Numbered from the stretch's first letter, positions 6,650-14,733 are shown. The stretch: 16,065 nt of DNA from an uncultured Clostridia bacterium (GCA_947627335.1 CANQVQ010000032.1:1-16065), one strand, 5' to 3'. Notes: generated from the letters alone by a model not told the origin. Numbers and translations: made by a program.

Positions 6650-7603
6650 ATGCCATCCGCAAGCCTTTTCGGGCTGACCGCGAACGGGGTGCTCGTCGCG
6701 CTTGCGTCCGCGCTGGCGCTGCTTGCCGCCTGCCTGTTCGCCGCAAAGACCCGCACGGTCGATTGGCGGCTGCTGCTGTTCGCCTCCCCGTTCGCGCTCG
6801 CGTTCGGCTTTTTGGGGGCTCGGCTGTTCTACGTCCTGTTCAACCGTGCGCTGTACCGCACATGGGCGGACGTTTTCGCCTTCACGGACGGCGGATATTC
6901 GCTGTTCGGGGGGATGATCGGGGTCGGCTTGGCGATCACCGCCGTCCTTCTGCTCCGCCGGGAGCGGAAGTCTCTCCTGCCTGCGCTGGACGCCGCCGCG
7001 TTCGGCGGAGCGCTCGGCATCGCGGTCGGACGGTGGGGCAACCTGATCAACCAGGAATGTTACGGGGATTTCGTGCAGTCCCCCGCCCTGCGGCGCTTCC
7101 CGTTCGCCGTATATATCGACCTGTACGACGATTACTGCATCTCGCTCTTTCTGCCGGAAAGCCTGCTTTGCCTGTGCCTGTTCCTCGTCCTGCTGCCGAG
7201 CCGCTCGCGGGACGTGCGCCCCGGGAGCAGACTGTTCTGGTTTTTGACGTGGTACTGCGGCGCACGGGTGCTGATCGAAAGTCTGCGGCAGGACAGTATG
7301 TATATCGGGTTCGTGCGCATCTCGCAGGTGATCGCGGCGCTGACGCTGCTCCTGCTGTTCGTCGTGCTGCTCGTGCGCAAAGCGCGGTTCATGGGGTTCC
7401 ACGCGATCGACTTCGGCGCGAGCGTGGCGTTTCTTGCCGCCATCGGGACCGGGTTCTGGGCGGAATTCTACATGGGTTCGGAGTCGCGGTTCGGCAACCT
7501 GCTGCTGCTCGCCGGCGCGGCGGCGGCGCTCAGCGGGATCCTGACGGCGGAATACCTCGCCCTGCAGCACGAACGCCGTCGCCTTTTCCCCGATCTCGCG
7601 TGA
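6650..7603 (+). CDS. Divergent Lgt-like prolipoprotein diacylglyceryl transferase
   Basis: This 317-residue polytopic membrane protein is related to Lgt, which transfers diacylglycerol from phosphatidylglycerol to the lipobox cysteine. Family signatures are GARLFYVLF, GGYSLFGGMIG (about 81-91), the Lgt signature GRWGNLINQECYG (about 127-139, keeping the Arg, Asn and Glu), and RVLIESLRQDS (about 206-216). It is atypical. The N-terminal segment that normally has a WYG motif reads TANG, and the position of the E. coli His103 is Phe. About 70 extra C-terminal residues appear to add two more membrane helices. It may be a paralogue with an altered substrate rather than the housekeeping enzyme, so no gene symbol is given. 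The AGGAGG site at 6639-6644 overlaps the previous stop. The gene ends the cassette at the terminator at 7637-7670. Confidence 0.82.
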   Translation: MPSASLFGLTANGVLVALASALALLAACLFAAKTRTVDWRLLLFASPFALAFGFLGARLFYVLFNRALYRTWADVFAFTDGGYSLFGGMIGVGLAITAVLLLRRERKSLLPALDAAAFGGALGIAVGRWGNLINQECYGDFVQSPALRRFPFAVYIDLYDDYCISLFLPESLLCLCLFLVLLPSRSRDVRPGSRLFWFLTWYCGARVLIESLRQDSMYIGFVRISQVIAALTLLLLFVVLLVRKARFMGFHAIDFGASVAFLAAIGTGFWAEFYMGSESRFGNLLLLAGAAAALSGILTAEYLALQHERRRLFPDLA

Positions 7604-7631
7604 CGGATTTTTCGGTCAAGGCTTTCCGAGC

Positions 7632-7670
7632 AAAAAAAGGCAGTGCATTTCGCACTGCCTTCGTTTTTTT
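7632..7670. terminator. Bidirectional terminator between convergent operons
   Basis: A perfect 10-base-pair stem (aaggcagtgc at 7637-7646 with gcactgcctt at 7652-7661) closes an ATTTC loop. On the + strand it is followed by CG and seven T (7664-7670). On the minus strand the A run at 7632-7638 becomes seven T. It can therefore stop the + strand cassette and the minus-strand surface-protein operon, whose last stop codon is 6 bases away. Confidence 0.93.
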
Positions 7671-7675
7671 GCGTT

Positions 7676-8161
7676 TTACGGCATTTTCGTCACGGTCAGG
7701 GAGAGCCGACGCGTGCCCGCGTCGTACACGACCGCGAGCAGACGTTCTCCGTCCAGCTGCGCGACGTACGGCGAACCGCCGTCCGACGGGATCCCGAGCG
7801 TTTGCAGATACCCGTCCAGCCCGTCCGCCGGAAATTCCGCAAGGTAGACCGTCAGCGCCGTTCCGCCGTTCCCGCCGCTGACCGACAGCACCTCGCCCTG
7901 CTCGGGCGACGCGACGCCGGCGAGCAGTTCGTCGTCCGGCCAGCCGGACAGCGTCGTCCCGCCGCCTCCGCCGCGGATCAACAGCACCACGATCGCGACG
8001 GCGATGACCAGAGCGGCAGCGCAGGCGCACAGCCCGACGCGCCCGCCGCCGGTCTTGAAGAATTTCGACAGTTTTTTCCGCCGGGAAGCGTTCGGAGACG
8101 CAGATTCGGGGGTCTGCGCCGCAGGCGGGTCAACCACCGGGGTGTTCCTTTCCGCCGCCAT
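7676..8161 (-). CDS. Small single-pass membrane protein of unknown function
   Basis: This 161-residue protein is not recognised. It has a polar, Pro/Ala-rich N-terminal region with a basic patch before the membrane (RRKKLSKFFK, about 27-36), one transmembrane helix (about 42-62), a run of five glycines (64-68), and an external domain of about 90 residues ending with VTKMP. The gene starts 4 bases after the stop of the large surface protein and so shares its transcript. A GAGG purine stretch lies just before the ATG, and another (AGGAG) lies about 13 bases upstream inside the previous gene. The context suggests a partner or accessory of the surface protein. Coding is supported by the operon layout and by the hydrophobic segment; function is unknown. 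Confidence 0.8.
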   Translation of the reverse strand: MAAERNTPVVDPPAAQTPESASPNASRRKKLSKFFKTGGGRVGLCACAAALVIAVAIVVLLIRGGGGGTTLSGWPDDELLAGVASPEQGEVLSVSGGNGGTALTVYLAEFPADGLDGYLQTLGIPSDGGSPYVAQLDGERLLAVVYDAGTRRLSLTVTKMP

Positions 8162-8165
8162 TGCC

Positions 8166-10088
8166 TCAGAACTTCTCCTGCCGCCACTTGACGATAAACA
8201 GAGCGGCTGCGCCGCCGACCGCCACGAACGCGATGACCAGAGCGACGATCAGACCGGCATACGAATGCCCCTCTTCCTCGCTCCCTTCGGACGGTTCCGC
8301 GTCGGTACCGAACGACGGGGCGGATTCCCCCGTGACGTCGCTGCTGCTGTCGTCGCCGCCGCTGCTGCTGTCCTCGGAGGAGGTGTCTCCATACGCTTCC
8401 GTCGCGTGGACGACGACCGCCTGCAAATTGGACTTCTCGTACGCCATCGGCACCATCCAGCCGTCCGTCCCGACCCCACTGCGTCCGGCGGACTGCAATT
8501 GCTGTTTCTCCCCGACCTTCTTGCTGATCATCAGCTCGGCCACGCGACCGACGCACCCCATTCCGAGGTCCTTCATCTCGAAGGAGATCATCGACCCCGT
8601 CGGGAATTCGAGCGTATCCGGCACGGTGAAGCAGAGGAAGGATTCGTTGCCTTCGATTTCGTCCCCCTCCAGGTATTTCTTGATGGTTTCATAGTTGCTG
8701 CCGGTGTTGACAGCCGTCGCGTCGAGCAGAACGAAGCTCCGATCCGTCGGGAAGCCCGTGACCTTCTGCCCCGCGGGAATGTACCAACGGACGAACGTGG
8801 CTTCCAGCACGACGTACTTGCAATCGTCGGTCGTGAGGGTATTGATCTTGTCGAAAACGCTCTTTTCGATCTTTTTGCCCCGCACGTCGATCGTAATGTT
8901 GCCGTCCGCACCGACCGTCCAGTTGACATTCCCGGCGGTCACCGTGTCGGACGTAGTTTCCTTTTTCTTGAAGGTGATGCTGACGGTCATGTCCTTGGCG
9001 ATATTCCGCAGGTCGTAATTCCCGCCGGAAATGTTGACCGCACTGCCGTCCACGAGGAACGCGTCAAGCTCGTGCTCCGCGTCCGGCGTGACCCAGAACG
9101 ACAGGTTGCTCCCGGCCTCGGCTTCGACGGTCTGCGACTGACCGGAAGCGATGTTCGTGCCGCCTGCGCTCACGGTACCGCCCTCGGAAACGCTGACGGT
9201 CACATGGAAATTGCCGGGGATCTGCTCCGCCGGGACGAAAAACGCTTCCATCGTCGTCAATTCCGTGACGCGAAGCGGGAAGCTGGTCGAAAGCTGACGC
9301 GAAACGCCGTCCTGCACCAGTCTTCCGAGCGCGTAGCCGGTCTCCGCGGAGAACTCGAACTGCACACGCTGACCGGATTGGTCGGTATTGTAGACCATGA
9401 TCGACTGCGTGACCGTATTGTCCGCAGACCCCGTCACGGCGGTCCCGTTGACCGTGACCGTGCCGGCGCCATGCACCGTGACCTTCACCTCGACCTGATC
9501 ATACGGGTCGGACGACGTATCGGACGACGTATCGGAAGAAGTGTCGGACGACGTGTCGGAAGAAGTGTCGGACGACGTGTCGGAAGAAGTGTCGGACGAC
9601 GTATCGGACGACGTGCCGGACGACTGCTCCTCGACGGTAATGACCACGGCGTAATCGGCTTTGACGCTGGAGATGGAATAATTCCCGGCGCTCCCGGGGA
9701 TCGGCAGACCGTACGCCGTCACGCTGCTCACTCGGTATCCCTCGTCGGCGACCACGCGGAACGACACGGACTGCCCGTCGTCCACCTCGATCGACGTCGC
9801 GGACATACCGGAACCGTTAAAATAGACCTGAACGTGCTCGCCCTGCACGCGGACCGTATGTTTTCCGGTCGGTTCCGCGGAGGAACTGCCGGAGGATTCC
9901 GACGGAGCTTCCGAGGAGCCGGTGCTTTCCGAGGGCGCCGAGCTTTCGTCGGACGAATCGCTCGACGAAGTTTCAGACGATTCCGAAGGACCTGGGTCCA
10001 CCGGTTCCGCCAGGACGGCCGCCGTCACCGTAAACAGCAGCACCGCCGCCAGCAGAAGGGACAGGCACAGTTTGACATATCGGGTCAT
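8166..10088 (-). CDS. Large secreted, membrane-anchored repeat surface protein
   Basis: This 640-residue protein has a signal peptide (cleavage expected after AVLA at 27) and a Ser/Glu/Pro-rich spacer (28-75). Three beta domains resemble the divergent InlB B-repeat/bacterial repeat family (about 76-152, 198-283 and 292-372; motifs such as VSFRVVADEGYRV). The first two are separated by nine TSSD tandem repeats (about 158-194). An unassigned domain (about 380-567), an acidic Ser-rich linker (568-608) and a C-terminal membrane helix with a basic tail (610-640, ending KWRQEKF) follow. There is no LPXTG motif, so anchoring is by the helix. The ATG at 10088 is chosen for its GGAGGG site 8 bases upstream and its position at the start of the signal peptide; an upstream in-frame start at 10133 would add 15 residues. 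It is probably an adhesin or stalk-like surface protein. Confidence 0.86.
   Translation of the reverse strand: MTRYVKLCLSLLLAAVLLFTVTAAVLAEPVDPGPSESSETSSSDSSDESSAPSESTGSSEAPSESSGSSSAEPTGKHTVRVQGEHVQVYFNGSGMSATSIEVDDGQSVSFRVVADEGYRVSSVTAYGLPIPGSAGNYSISSVKADYAVVITVEEQSSGTSSDTSSDTSSDTSSDTSSDTSSDTSSDTSSDTSSDPYDQVEVKVTVHGAGTVTVNGTAVTGSADNTVTQSIMVYNTDQSGQRVQFEFSAETGYALGRLVQDGVSRQLSTSFPLRVTELTTMEAFFVPAEQIPGNFHVTVSVSEGGTVSAGGTNIASGQSQTVEAEAGSNLSFWVTPDAEHELDAFLVDGSAVNISGGNYDLRNIAKDMTVSITFKKKETTSDTVTAGNVNWTVGADGNITIDVRGKKIEKSVFDKINTLTTDDCKYVVLEATFVRWYIPAGQKVTGFPTDRSFVLLDATAVNTGSNYETIKKYLEGDEIEGNESFLCFTVPDTLEFPTGSMISFEMKDLGMGCVGRVAELMISKKVGEKQQLQSAGRSGVGTDGWMVPMAYEKSNLQAVVVHATEAYGDTSSEDSSSGGDDSSSDVTGESAPSFGTDAEPSEGSEEEGHSYAGLIVALVIAFVAVGGAAALFIVKWRQEKF
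9508..9615 (-). repeat. Nine 12-base tandem repeats encoding TSSD
   Basis: Nine consecutive 12-base units occur, each tcggacgacgta/g or tcggaagaagtg on the + strand. On the coding (minus) strand each gives Thr-Ser-Ser-Asp. Two synonymous codon sets are used, and in the middle they strictly alternate (9532-9603), making a 24-base higher-order period. A tenth degenerate unit (ccggacgac) follows at 9616. Confidence 0.95.
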
Positions 10089-10160
10089 GGAATTTCCCTC
10101 CAAACCTTTCACAATGGATTTTCTGCTCTGCAAAGATGGTTGTCCAGAATTGTTCTTTCT

Positions 10161-10188
10161 ATTTTAGCACGTTCGCGAACCGATTCAA
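10161..10188 (-). promoter_or_regulatory. Promoter of the surface-protein operon with palindromic spacer
   Basis: Read on the minus strand, the -35 element is TTGAAT (10183-10188) and the -10 is TAAAAT (10161-10166) with an extended TG one base before it (10168-10169). The spacer is 16 bases. Within it lies GTTCGCGAAC (10171-10180), a perfect 10-base palindrome placed where a repressor would block RNA polymerase. The element lies 73 bases upstream of the ATG at 10088. The rest of the 10089-10222 gap holds the ribosome site and no other recognisable gene or terminator. Confidence 0.72.
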
Positions 10189-10222
10189 AGATATAAATTG
10201 AAAACAAATTATGAACGGGCGC

Positions 10223-12061
10223 TTACCGCTGGACGAAATACGCCCGGTACCACACCAGAAACATGAAAACGCACCAGATCTGCTTCCAATTGTCCCGCTT
10301 GCCGCGCCGATGCTCGTCGAGCAGCTGCAGCAGGCGGTCGGTGCGGAAAAACTTCGCCGCGTAGTCCGAGGAGAACGCCTCGCGCACCTCCTCCGCGTAC
10401 CGATCCTCCCGCAGCCATGCGCGGACCGGCACCGGGAACCCCAACTTCCGCTTACGGGCGACCGCACCGGGGATATGCCGTTCCGCGGCACGCCGCATGG
10501 CGACCTTGGTTTCCCCGCCGCCGACCCGGTACCGCACCGGGATGCGCGACGCGAGGGCGAACACCTCGCGGTCCAGAAACGGCACCCGCAGTTCCAGACT
10601 GTTCGCCATGCTCATTTTGTCCGCCTTCAGCAGGATGTCCCCCATCAGCCAGGTGTGCATATCGATGTACTGCATCTTGGTCACCGGGTCCATTCCGCGC
10701 AGCTTCTCGCGGTAGGGCGCCGTCAGCGCCGCCGGGTCGCCGCTTTTGCCGTCGTAGCGCAGCAGCAGGCGTTTTTTATAGGCTTCGCTCATTAGGTTGG
10801 TGTTGCCGATGTACCGCTCCTCGATCGGGCGGGACCGCCGGATCAGGAAATTCGCCCCCCGCATACGCGGAAAGCGCTCGCCGACCTTCCCAAGCCCCCG
10901 GCGCAGGAACGCGGGCAGCCTGTCGTACCACGAGACCGTGTACGGCTCCCGATAGACGTTGTATCCGCCGAAGAACTCGTCCGCACCCTCGCCGGACAGA
11001 CAGACCTTCACGTCCCGCACCGCGTCCCGGTTCAGGAAGTACAGTGCGGCGCCCGCCGCGTCCGCAAGCGGTTCGTCCATATGGTACTGGATCTTCGGCA
11101 GGGCTTCCCAGTATTCCTCCGGGGTGATCTCGCACACCCGGTTTTGAACCCCGATCTCCGCCGAAAACGCCTTGGCGTACTCGGCTTCGTTGTAACTGCG
11201 GTCGGCAAAGCCCACCGTGAAGGTCTTGTCCACGTTCGCGATGCAGGCGACGTAGCTGGAATCCACGCCGGAGGACAGGAAGGAACCGACCTCCACGTCG
11301 CTGATCTTGTGCGCACGGACCGAATCCGCCATGACGCGGTCGATCTCCTCCACCCAATCCTGCTCCGACGGCGCCTCGTCCGGCGAAAACACCGGCTCGA
11401 AGTACCGCTCGACGGTCAGTTCCCCGTTTTTCCAGCGCAGGCGGTGCCCGCCGAGCAGTTTATACACCCCGCAGAAGAAGGTTTCGTTCCCCGGCGAATA
11501 CTGGCAGGACAAATAGAGCGGAAGCTGTTTTTCGTTGCATTCCTTGCGGAACCCCGGGTGCGGCAGGAACGCCTTGATCTCGCTCGCGAACAGGAATTGC
11601 CCGTCCCGGTCGTAATAGTAGAACGGCTTGATGCCGAACGGGTCCCGTGCGGCAAACAACGTCTGCTCCGCCCGGTCCCAGATCGCAAACGCGAACATCC
11701 CGCGCAAATGCTCCGGCAGGGATTCGCCCCACGCCTCGTAGCCGTGCAGCAGCACCTCGCTGTCCGAATGGGTGCGGAACGTATGCCCCGCGCCGACAAG
11801 CTCCTCGCGCAGCTCCCGATAGTTGTAAATTTCCCCGTTGAACACCAGCACCAGCCGCTCGTCCTCGTTGTACAACGGCTGTGCGCCGCCCGCGAGGTCG
11901 ATGATGGAGAGCCGACGGTGCCCGAGCGCGACCCCTTCGTCGCAGAAGTAGCCCTCGCCGTCCGGTCCGCGGTGCGCGATGGCGTCCGCCATGGCGCGGA
12001 CGACCGTTTTCCTGTCCCCGCCGTTCGGAAGCGCACCCGTAAATCCGACGATTCCGCACAT
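10223..12061 (-). CDS. asnB: Asparagine synthetase, glutamine-hydrolysing
   Basis: This 612-residue enzyme makes asparagine from aspartate, glutamine and ATP in the cytoplasm. The N-terminal class II amidotransferase domain (about 1-200) starts MCGIVGF, with Cys2 as the nucleophile once Met1 is removed. It also shows HRGPDGEG, HRRLSIIDL, FNGEIYNY and HSDSEVLL. The C-terminal synthetase domain has the ATP pyrophosphatase loop SSGVDSSY (about 261-268), SGEGADEFFGGY, and the late LELRVPFLD and RKRKLGFPVP motifs. Length and motif order are those of the AsnB family. It lies 19 bases after polA, with a purine-rich ribosome site (aaggaaaaggg), and seems to be cotranscribed with it. Some AsnB-like proteins amidate cell-wall precursors, but those usually differ; a normal AsnB is the simplest reading. 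No terminator is visible after its stop. Confidence 0.93.
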   Translation of the reverse strand: MCGIVGFTGALPNGGDRKTVVRAMADAIAHRGPDGEGYFCDEGVALGHRRLSIIDLAGGAQPLYNEDERLVLVFNGEIYNYRELREELVGAGHTFRTHSDSEVLLHGYEAWGESLPEHLRGMFAFAIWDRAEQTLFAARDPFGIKPFYYYDRDGQFLFASEIKAFLPHPGFRKECNEKQLPLYLSCQYSPGNETFFCGVYKLLGGHRLRWKNGELTVERYFEPVFSPDEAPSEQDWVEEIDRVMADSVRAHKISDVEVGSFLSSGVDSSYVACIANVDKTFTVGFADRSYNEAEYAKAFSAEIGVQNRVCEITPEEYWEALPKIQYHMDEPLADAAGAALYFLNRDAVRDVKVCLSGEGADEFFGGYNVYREPYTVSWYDRLPAFLRRGLGKVGERFPRMRGANFLIRRSRPIEERYIGNTNLMSEAYKKRLLLRYDGKSGDPAALTAPYREKLRGMDPVTKMQYIDMHTWLMGDILLKADKMSMANSLELRVPFLDREVFALASRIPVRYRVGGGETKVAMRRAAERHIPGAVARKRKLGFPVPVRAWLREDRYAEEVREAFSSDYAAKFFRTDRLLQLLDEHRRGKRDNWKQIWCVFMFLVWYRAYFVQR

Positions 12062-12080
12062 ATCCCTTTTCCTTTCCTTT

Positions 12081-14600
12081 TTACGCTTTCGCGTCGTACC
12101 AACGCTTGCCGACTCCCGCCGACACCAGCAGCGGGACCGCGAGCGCCGCCGCGCCCGCCATCTCCCGTTCGAGGATCTCCCGCACCTGCTCGGACTCAGA
12201 CGCGGGACATTCGACGATAAGCTCGTCGTGGATCTGCAGGATCAGCTTCGCCTGCAGCCCGGCGTCCGCGAGCGCATCCGACACGCGGATCATCGCGACC
12301 TTGATCAGGTCCGCCGCCGTCCCTTGGATCGGGGTATTGCGGGCGACCCGTTCGCCGAACGCCCGACGGACCCGGCTCTTATCGGACAGCTCCGGGACCT
12401 CCCGCCGCCGCCCGTAGAGCGTTTCGACGTAGCCGTGCTCCCGCGCAAACGCCTCCATCTGCTCCATAAAGCCACGGATCGACGGATATTTCGCGAAATA
12501 ATTCTGGATATACGCCCGTGCCTGACGGACCGTGATGCCGAGGTCCTTGGAGAGTGAAAACTCCCCGATCCCGTACAGGATCCCGAAATTGACCGCCTTC
12601 GCGGACTTCCGCATCTCCGGCGTGACCTCCTCCGGCGGGACGCCGAACACCTGCGACGCCGTCGCCGTGTGAATGTCCGCGCCGGACCGGAACGCCTGGA
12701 TCAGCGCCTCGTCGCCCGAAACGTGCGCGAGGATCCGCAGTTCGATCTGCGAATAGTCCGCGTCGACCAGCACGCACCCCTCCTCGGCGACGAAGAACTT
12801 CCGCAGCTCCCGCCCCTTCTCCGTGCGGACCGGGATATTCTGCAGGTTCGGCTCGGCGGACGACAGCCGCCCGGTCAGGGTCATGGTCTGCTTGAACGTC
12901 GTATGCACCCGCCCGTCCGGGGAGAGCACCTTGAGCAGACCGTCCCCGTAGGTGCTTTTGAGCTTGGCGGCCTTGCGGTATTCGAGAATTTTTTCGACCA
13001 GCGGGTCGTAAACGGCGAGGCTTTCGAGCGTTTCGGCGTCCGTCGAGTAACCGGAACGGATCTTCCGGCGGTGCGGCAGTCCGCGCTCCTCGAACAGCAC
13101 CTCCCCCAACTGCTTGGGCGAACGGATGTTGAACGTATGCCCCGCGAGGGCGTAGATCTCCTGTTCGAGCGCTTCGACCTCCCGCCCGAGCGATTCGTTG
13201 AACTGCTCCAGCCCTTCCCGGTCCAGCCGGAACCCGGTGCGTTCCATGTTCGCCAGCACCCGTGCCAGCGGAAGCTCCACCTCGTCGTACAGCCTTTCCA
13301 ACTGCGGCGTGAGATCCGCCCGCAGCCGTTCCCGCATCGGCAGGAACCACTCCGGCGACGGCTGATCCGGCACGACCGTCCCGACCGGCAGGCAGCGCGA
13401 CGCCGCGCCCGCGAACGAAATGCCGTTGTCGGCGGGGGACGCGAGGTAGGCGAGCAGGGATACGTCCTCCGGCTTCGCGCACAGCTCCAGCCCGTGCGCC
13501 CAGAACAGGTGCAGGGCGTCCTTGACCGACCAGAACACCGGCGTCTGCCCTTCCTCCAGAAGCGGGGAAACGTCCTCCCAGCGGCAGACGTATCCGCGTT
13601 CGCCGTCGCAGACGCGCACGTCCTGCTCCGTCGGAAGCAGTGCGAGCGGACGACCACAGAGCGAACGGACGGCGTCCGCGCCGATCGGCTCGTAGGGCAT
13701 CGTCGGGCGGTTCTCCGCCGCTTCGCGCTTCCGCGGCGTCGGGTCGGGCGGCAGCTGTTCGAGCAGGCGGCGGAATTCCAATTCGGTATACAGTTCCCGC
13801 AGAGCCGGGACGTCCGGGTCGCGGAACATATACGCTTCCGGCGAGCGATCGACCGGGGCGTCCAGCCGTATCTCCGCGAGGAAGCGGGACGTATAGGCGG
13901 ACTCCTTGCCCGCGATCAGCTTCTCCCGCATGGCTCCGCGGACCTCGTCGAGGTGCGCGTACACGCCCTCCAGATCCCCGTACGCGGAAATCAACTGCCG
14001 TGCGCCCTTTTCCCCGATCCCGGGCACGCCGGGGATATTGTCCGACGCGTCCCCCTGGATCGCCTTGACGTCGATCAACTGCCGGGGCGACACCCCGTCC
14101 CGCTCAAAAATTTCCCGCACGCCGAACACCTGCGTGCCGTCGTTCGTCGCGAGATGCACCCGCACCCGCTCCCCGATCAGCTGGAAGCTGTCCCGGTCGC
14201 CGGTCACGAGCACGACGTCGGTCCCGCGTGCGGAAAAGGCGGCGGAAAGCGTGCCGAGCAGGTCGTCCGCCTCAAAGCCGACGCATTCCAGCACATGAAA
14301 GCCCATCGCTTCGGCGACCCGCTTCGCGTAGGGCAGCTGCAGCGCCAGATCCTCCGGCATCCCCTTGCGCTGCGCCTTGTAGAAGGCGCACGCCTTGTGG
14401 CGGAAGGTCGGCTCCCGACGGTCGAACGCGGCGACCGCGTAGGCGGGTCGTTCGGGCAGTTCCGAAAGCGCCTTGCGCAGGATATTGACGAACCCGAACA
14501 CGGCGTTCGTCGGCAGTCCCGCACGGTTCGACAGCGGTCGCACGCCGTAGTACGCCCGGTTGAGGATGCTGTTCCCGTCCAATACGATCAACGTTTCCAT
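12081..14600 (-). CDS. polA: DNA polymerase I
   Basis: This 839-residue protein has all three regions of bacterial Pol I, used in Okazaki-fragment maturation and excision repair. The 5' nuclease domain (about 1-285) shows LDGNSILNRAYY, EADDLLGT, TGDRDSFQL and QGDASDNIPGVPGIG with its acidic metal ligands. The middle region (about 300-460) corresponds to the 3'-5' exonuclease fold but lacks the DxE catalytic motif, so proofreading is probably lost, as in Bacillus and Thermus. The polymerase domain contains motif A DADYSQIELR (about 607), motif B KSAKAVNFGILYG (about 663) and motif C QIHDELIVE (about 787). The ATG at 14600 follows an AAGGA site about 10 bases upstream and gives the usual start. 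It is driven by the promoter at 14656-14685 and followed by asnB. Confidence 0.97.
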   Translation of the reverse strand: METLIVLDGNSILNRAYYGVRPLSNRAGLPTNAVFGFVNILRKALSELPERPAYAVAAFDRREPTFRHKACAFYKAQRKGMPEDLALQLPYAKRVAEAMGFHVLECVGFEADDLLGTLSAAFSARGTDVVLVTGDRDSFQLIGERVRVHLATNDGTQVFGVREIFERDGVSPRQLIDVKAIQGDASDNIPGVPGIGEKGARQLISAYGDLEGVYAHLDEVRGAMREKLIAGKESAYTSRFLAEIRLDAPVDRSPEAYMFRDPDVPALRELYTELEFRRLLEQLPPDPTPRKREAAENRPTMPYEPIGADAVRSLCGRPLALLPTEQDVRVCDGERGYVCRWEDVSPLLEEGQTPVFWSVKDALHLFWAHGLELCAKPEDVSLLAYLASPADNGISFAGAASRCLPVGTVVPDQPSPEWFLPMRERLRADLTPQLERLYDEVELPLARVLANMERTGFRLDREGLEQFNESLGREVEALEQEIYALAGHTFNIRSPKQLGEVLFEERGLPHRRKIRSGYSTDAETLESLAVYDPLVEKILEYRKAAKLKSTYGDGLLKVLSPDGRVHTTFKQTMTLTGRLSSAEPNLQNIPVRTEKGRELRKFFVAEEGCVLVDADYSQIELRILAHVSGDEALIQAFRSGADIHTATASQVFGVPPEEVTPEMRKSAKAVNFGILYGIGEFSLSKDLGITVRQARAYIQNYFAKYPSIRGFMEQMEAFAREHGYVETLYGRRREVPELSDKSRVRRAFGERVARNTPIQGTAADLIKVAMIRVSDALADAGLQAKLILQIHDELIVECPASESEQVREILEREMAGAAALAVPLLVSAGVGKRWYDAKA

Positions 14601-14655
14601 GCGCGTTGCGTCCTTTCCGCCGAACCGCCGTCGGCAAACACATTTTCACGAACCT

Positions 14656-14685
14656 ATTGTAGCACAAACACCCCCGTCGTGTCAA
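14656..14685 (-). promoter_or_regulatory. Strong sigma-A promoter of polA-asnB
   Basis: On the minus strand there is a perfect -35 TTGACA (14680-14685), an 18-base spacer, and a -10 TACAAT (14656-14661) with the extended TG motif just upstream (14663-14664). It lies 56 bases before the polA ATG. The near-consensus match indicates strong constitutive expression. Confidence 0.85.
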
Positions 14686-14733
14686 GGGGACGGCGAAAAA
14701 ACACCGTATTTGCGCGCCCCGATGAAATGCGAA

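Noticed and set aside
10171..10180. The promoter palindrome as a LexA (SOS) box
   Set aside because: Gram-positive LexA sites have GAAC followed by four bases and GTTC. Here the half-sites are in the opposite order with two bases between them, so an SOS assignment is not supported.
8004..10196. A 730-codon open frame on the + strand across the surface-protein region
   Set aside because: It is antisense to a gene with a signal peptide, tandem repeats, a membrane anchor and its own promoter. Its sequence is Arg/Gly/Asp-rich without recognisable domains, as expected for a shadow frame in GC-rich DNA.
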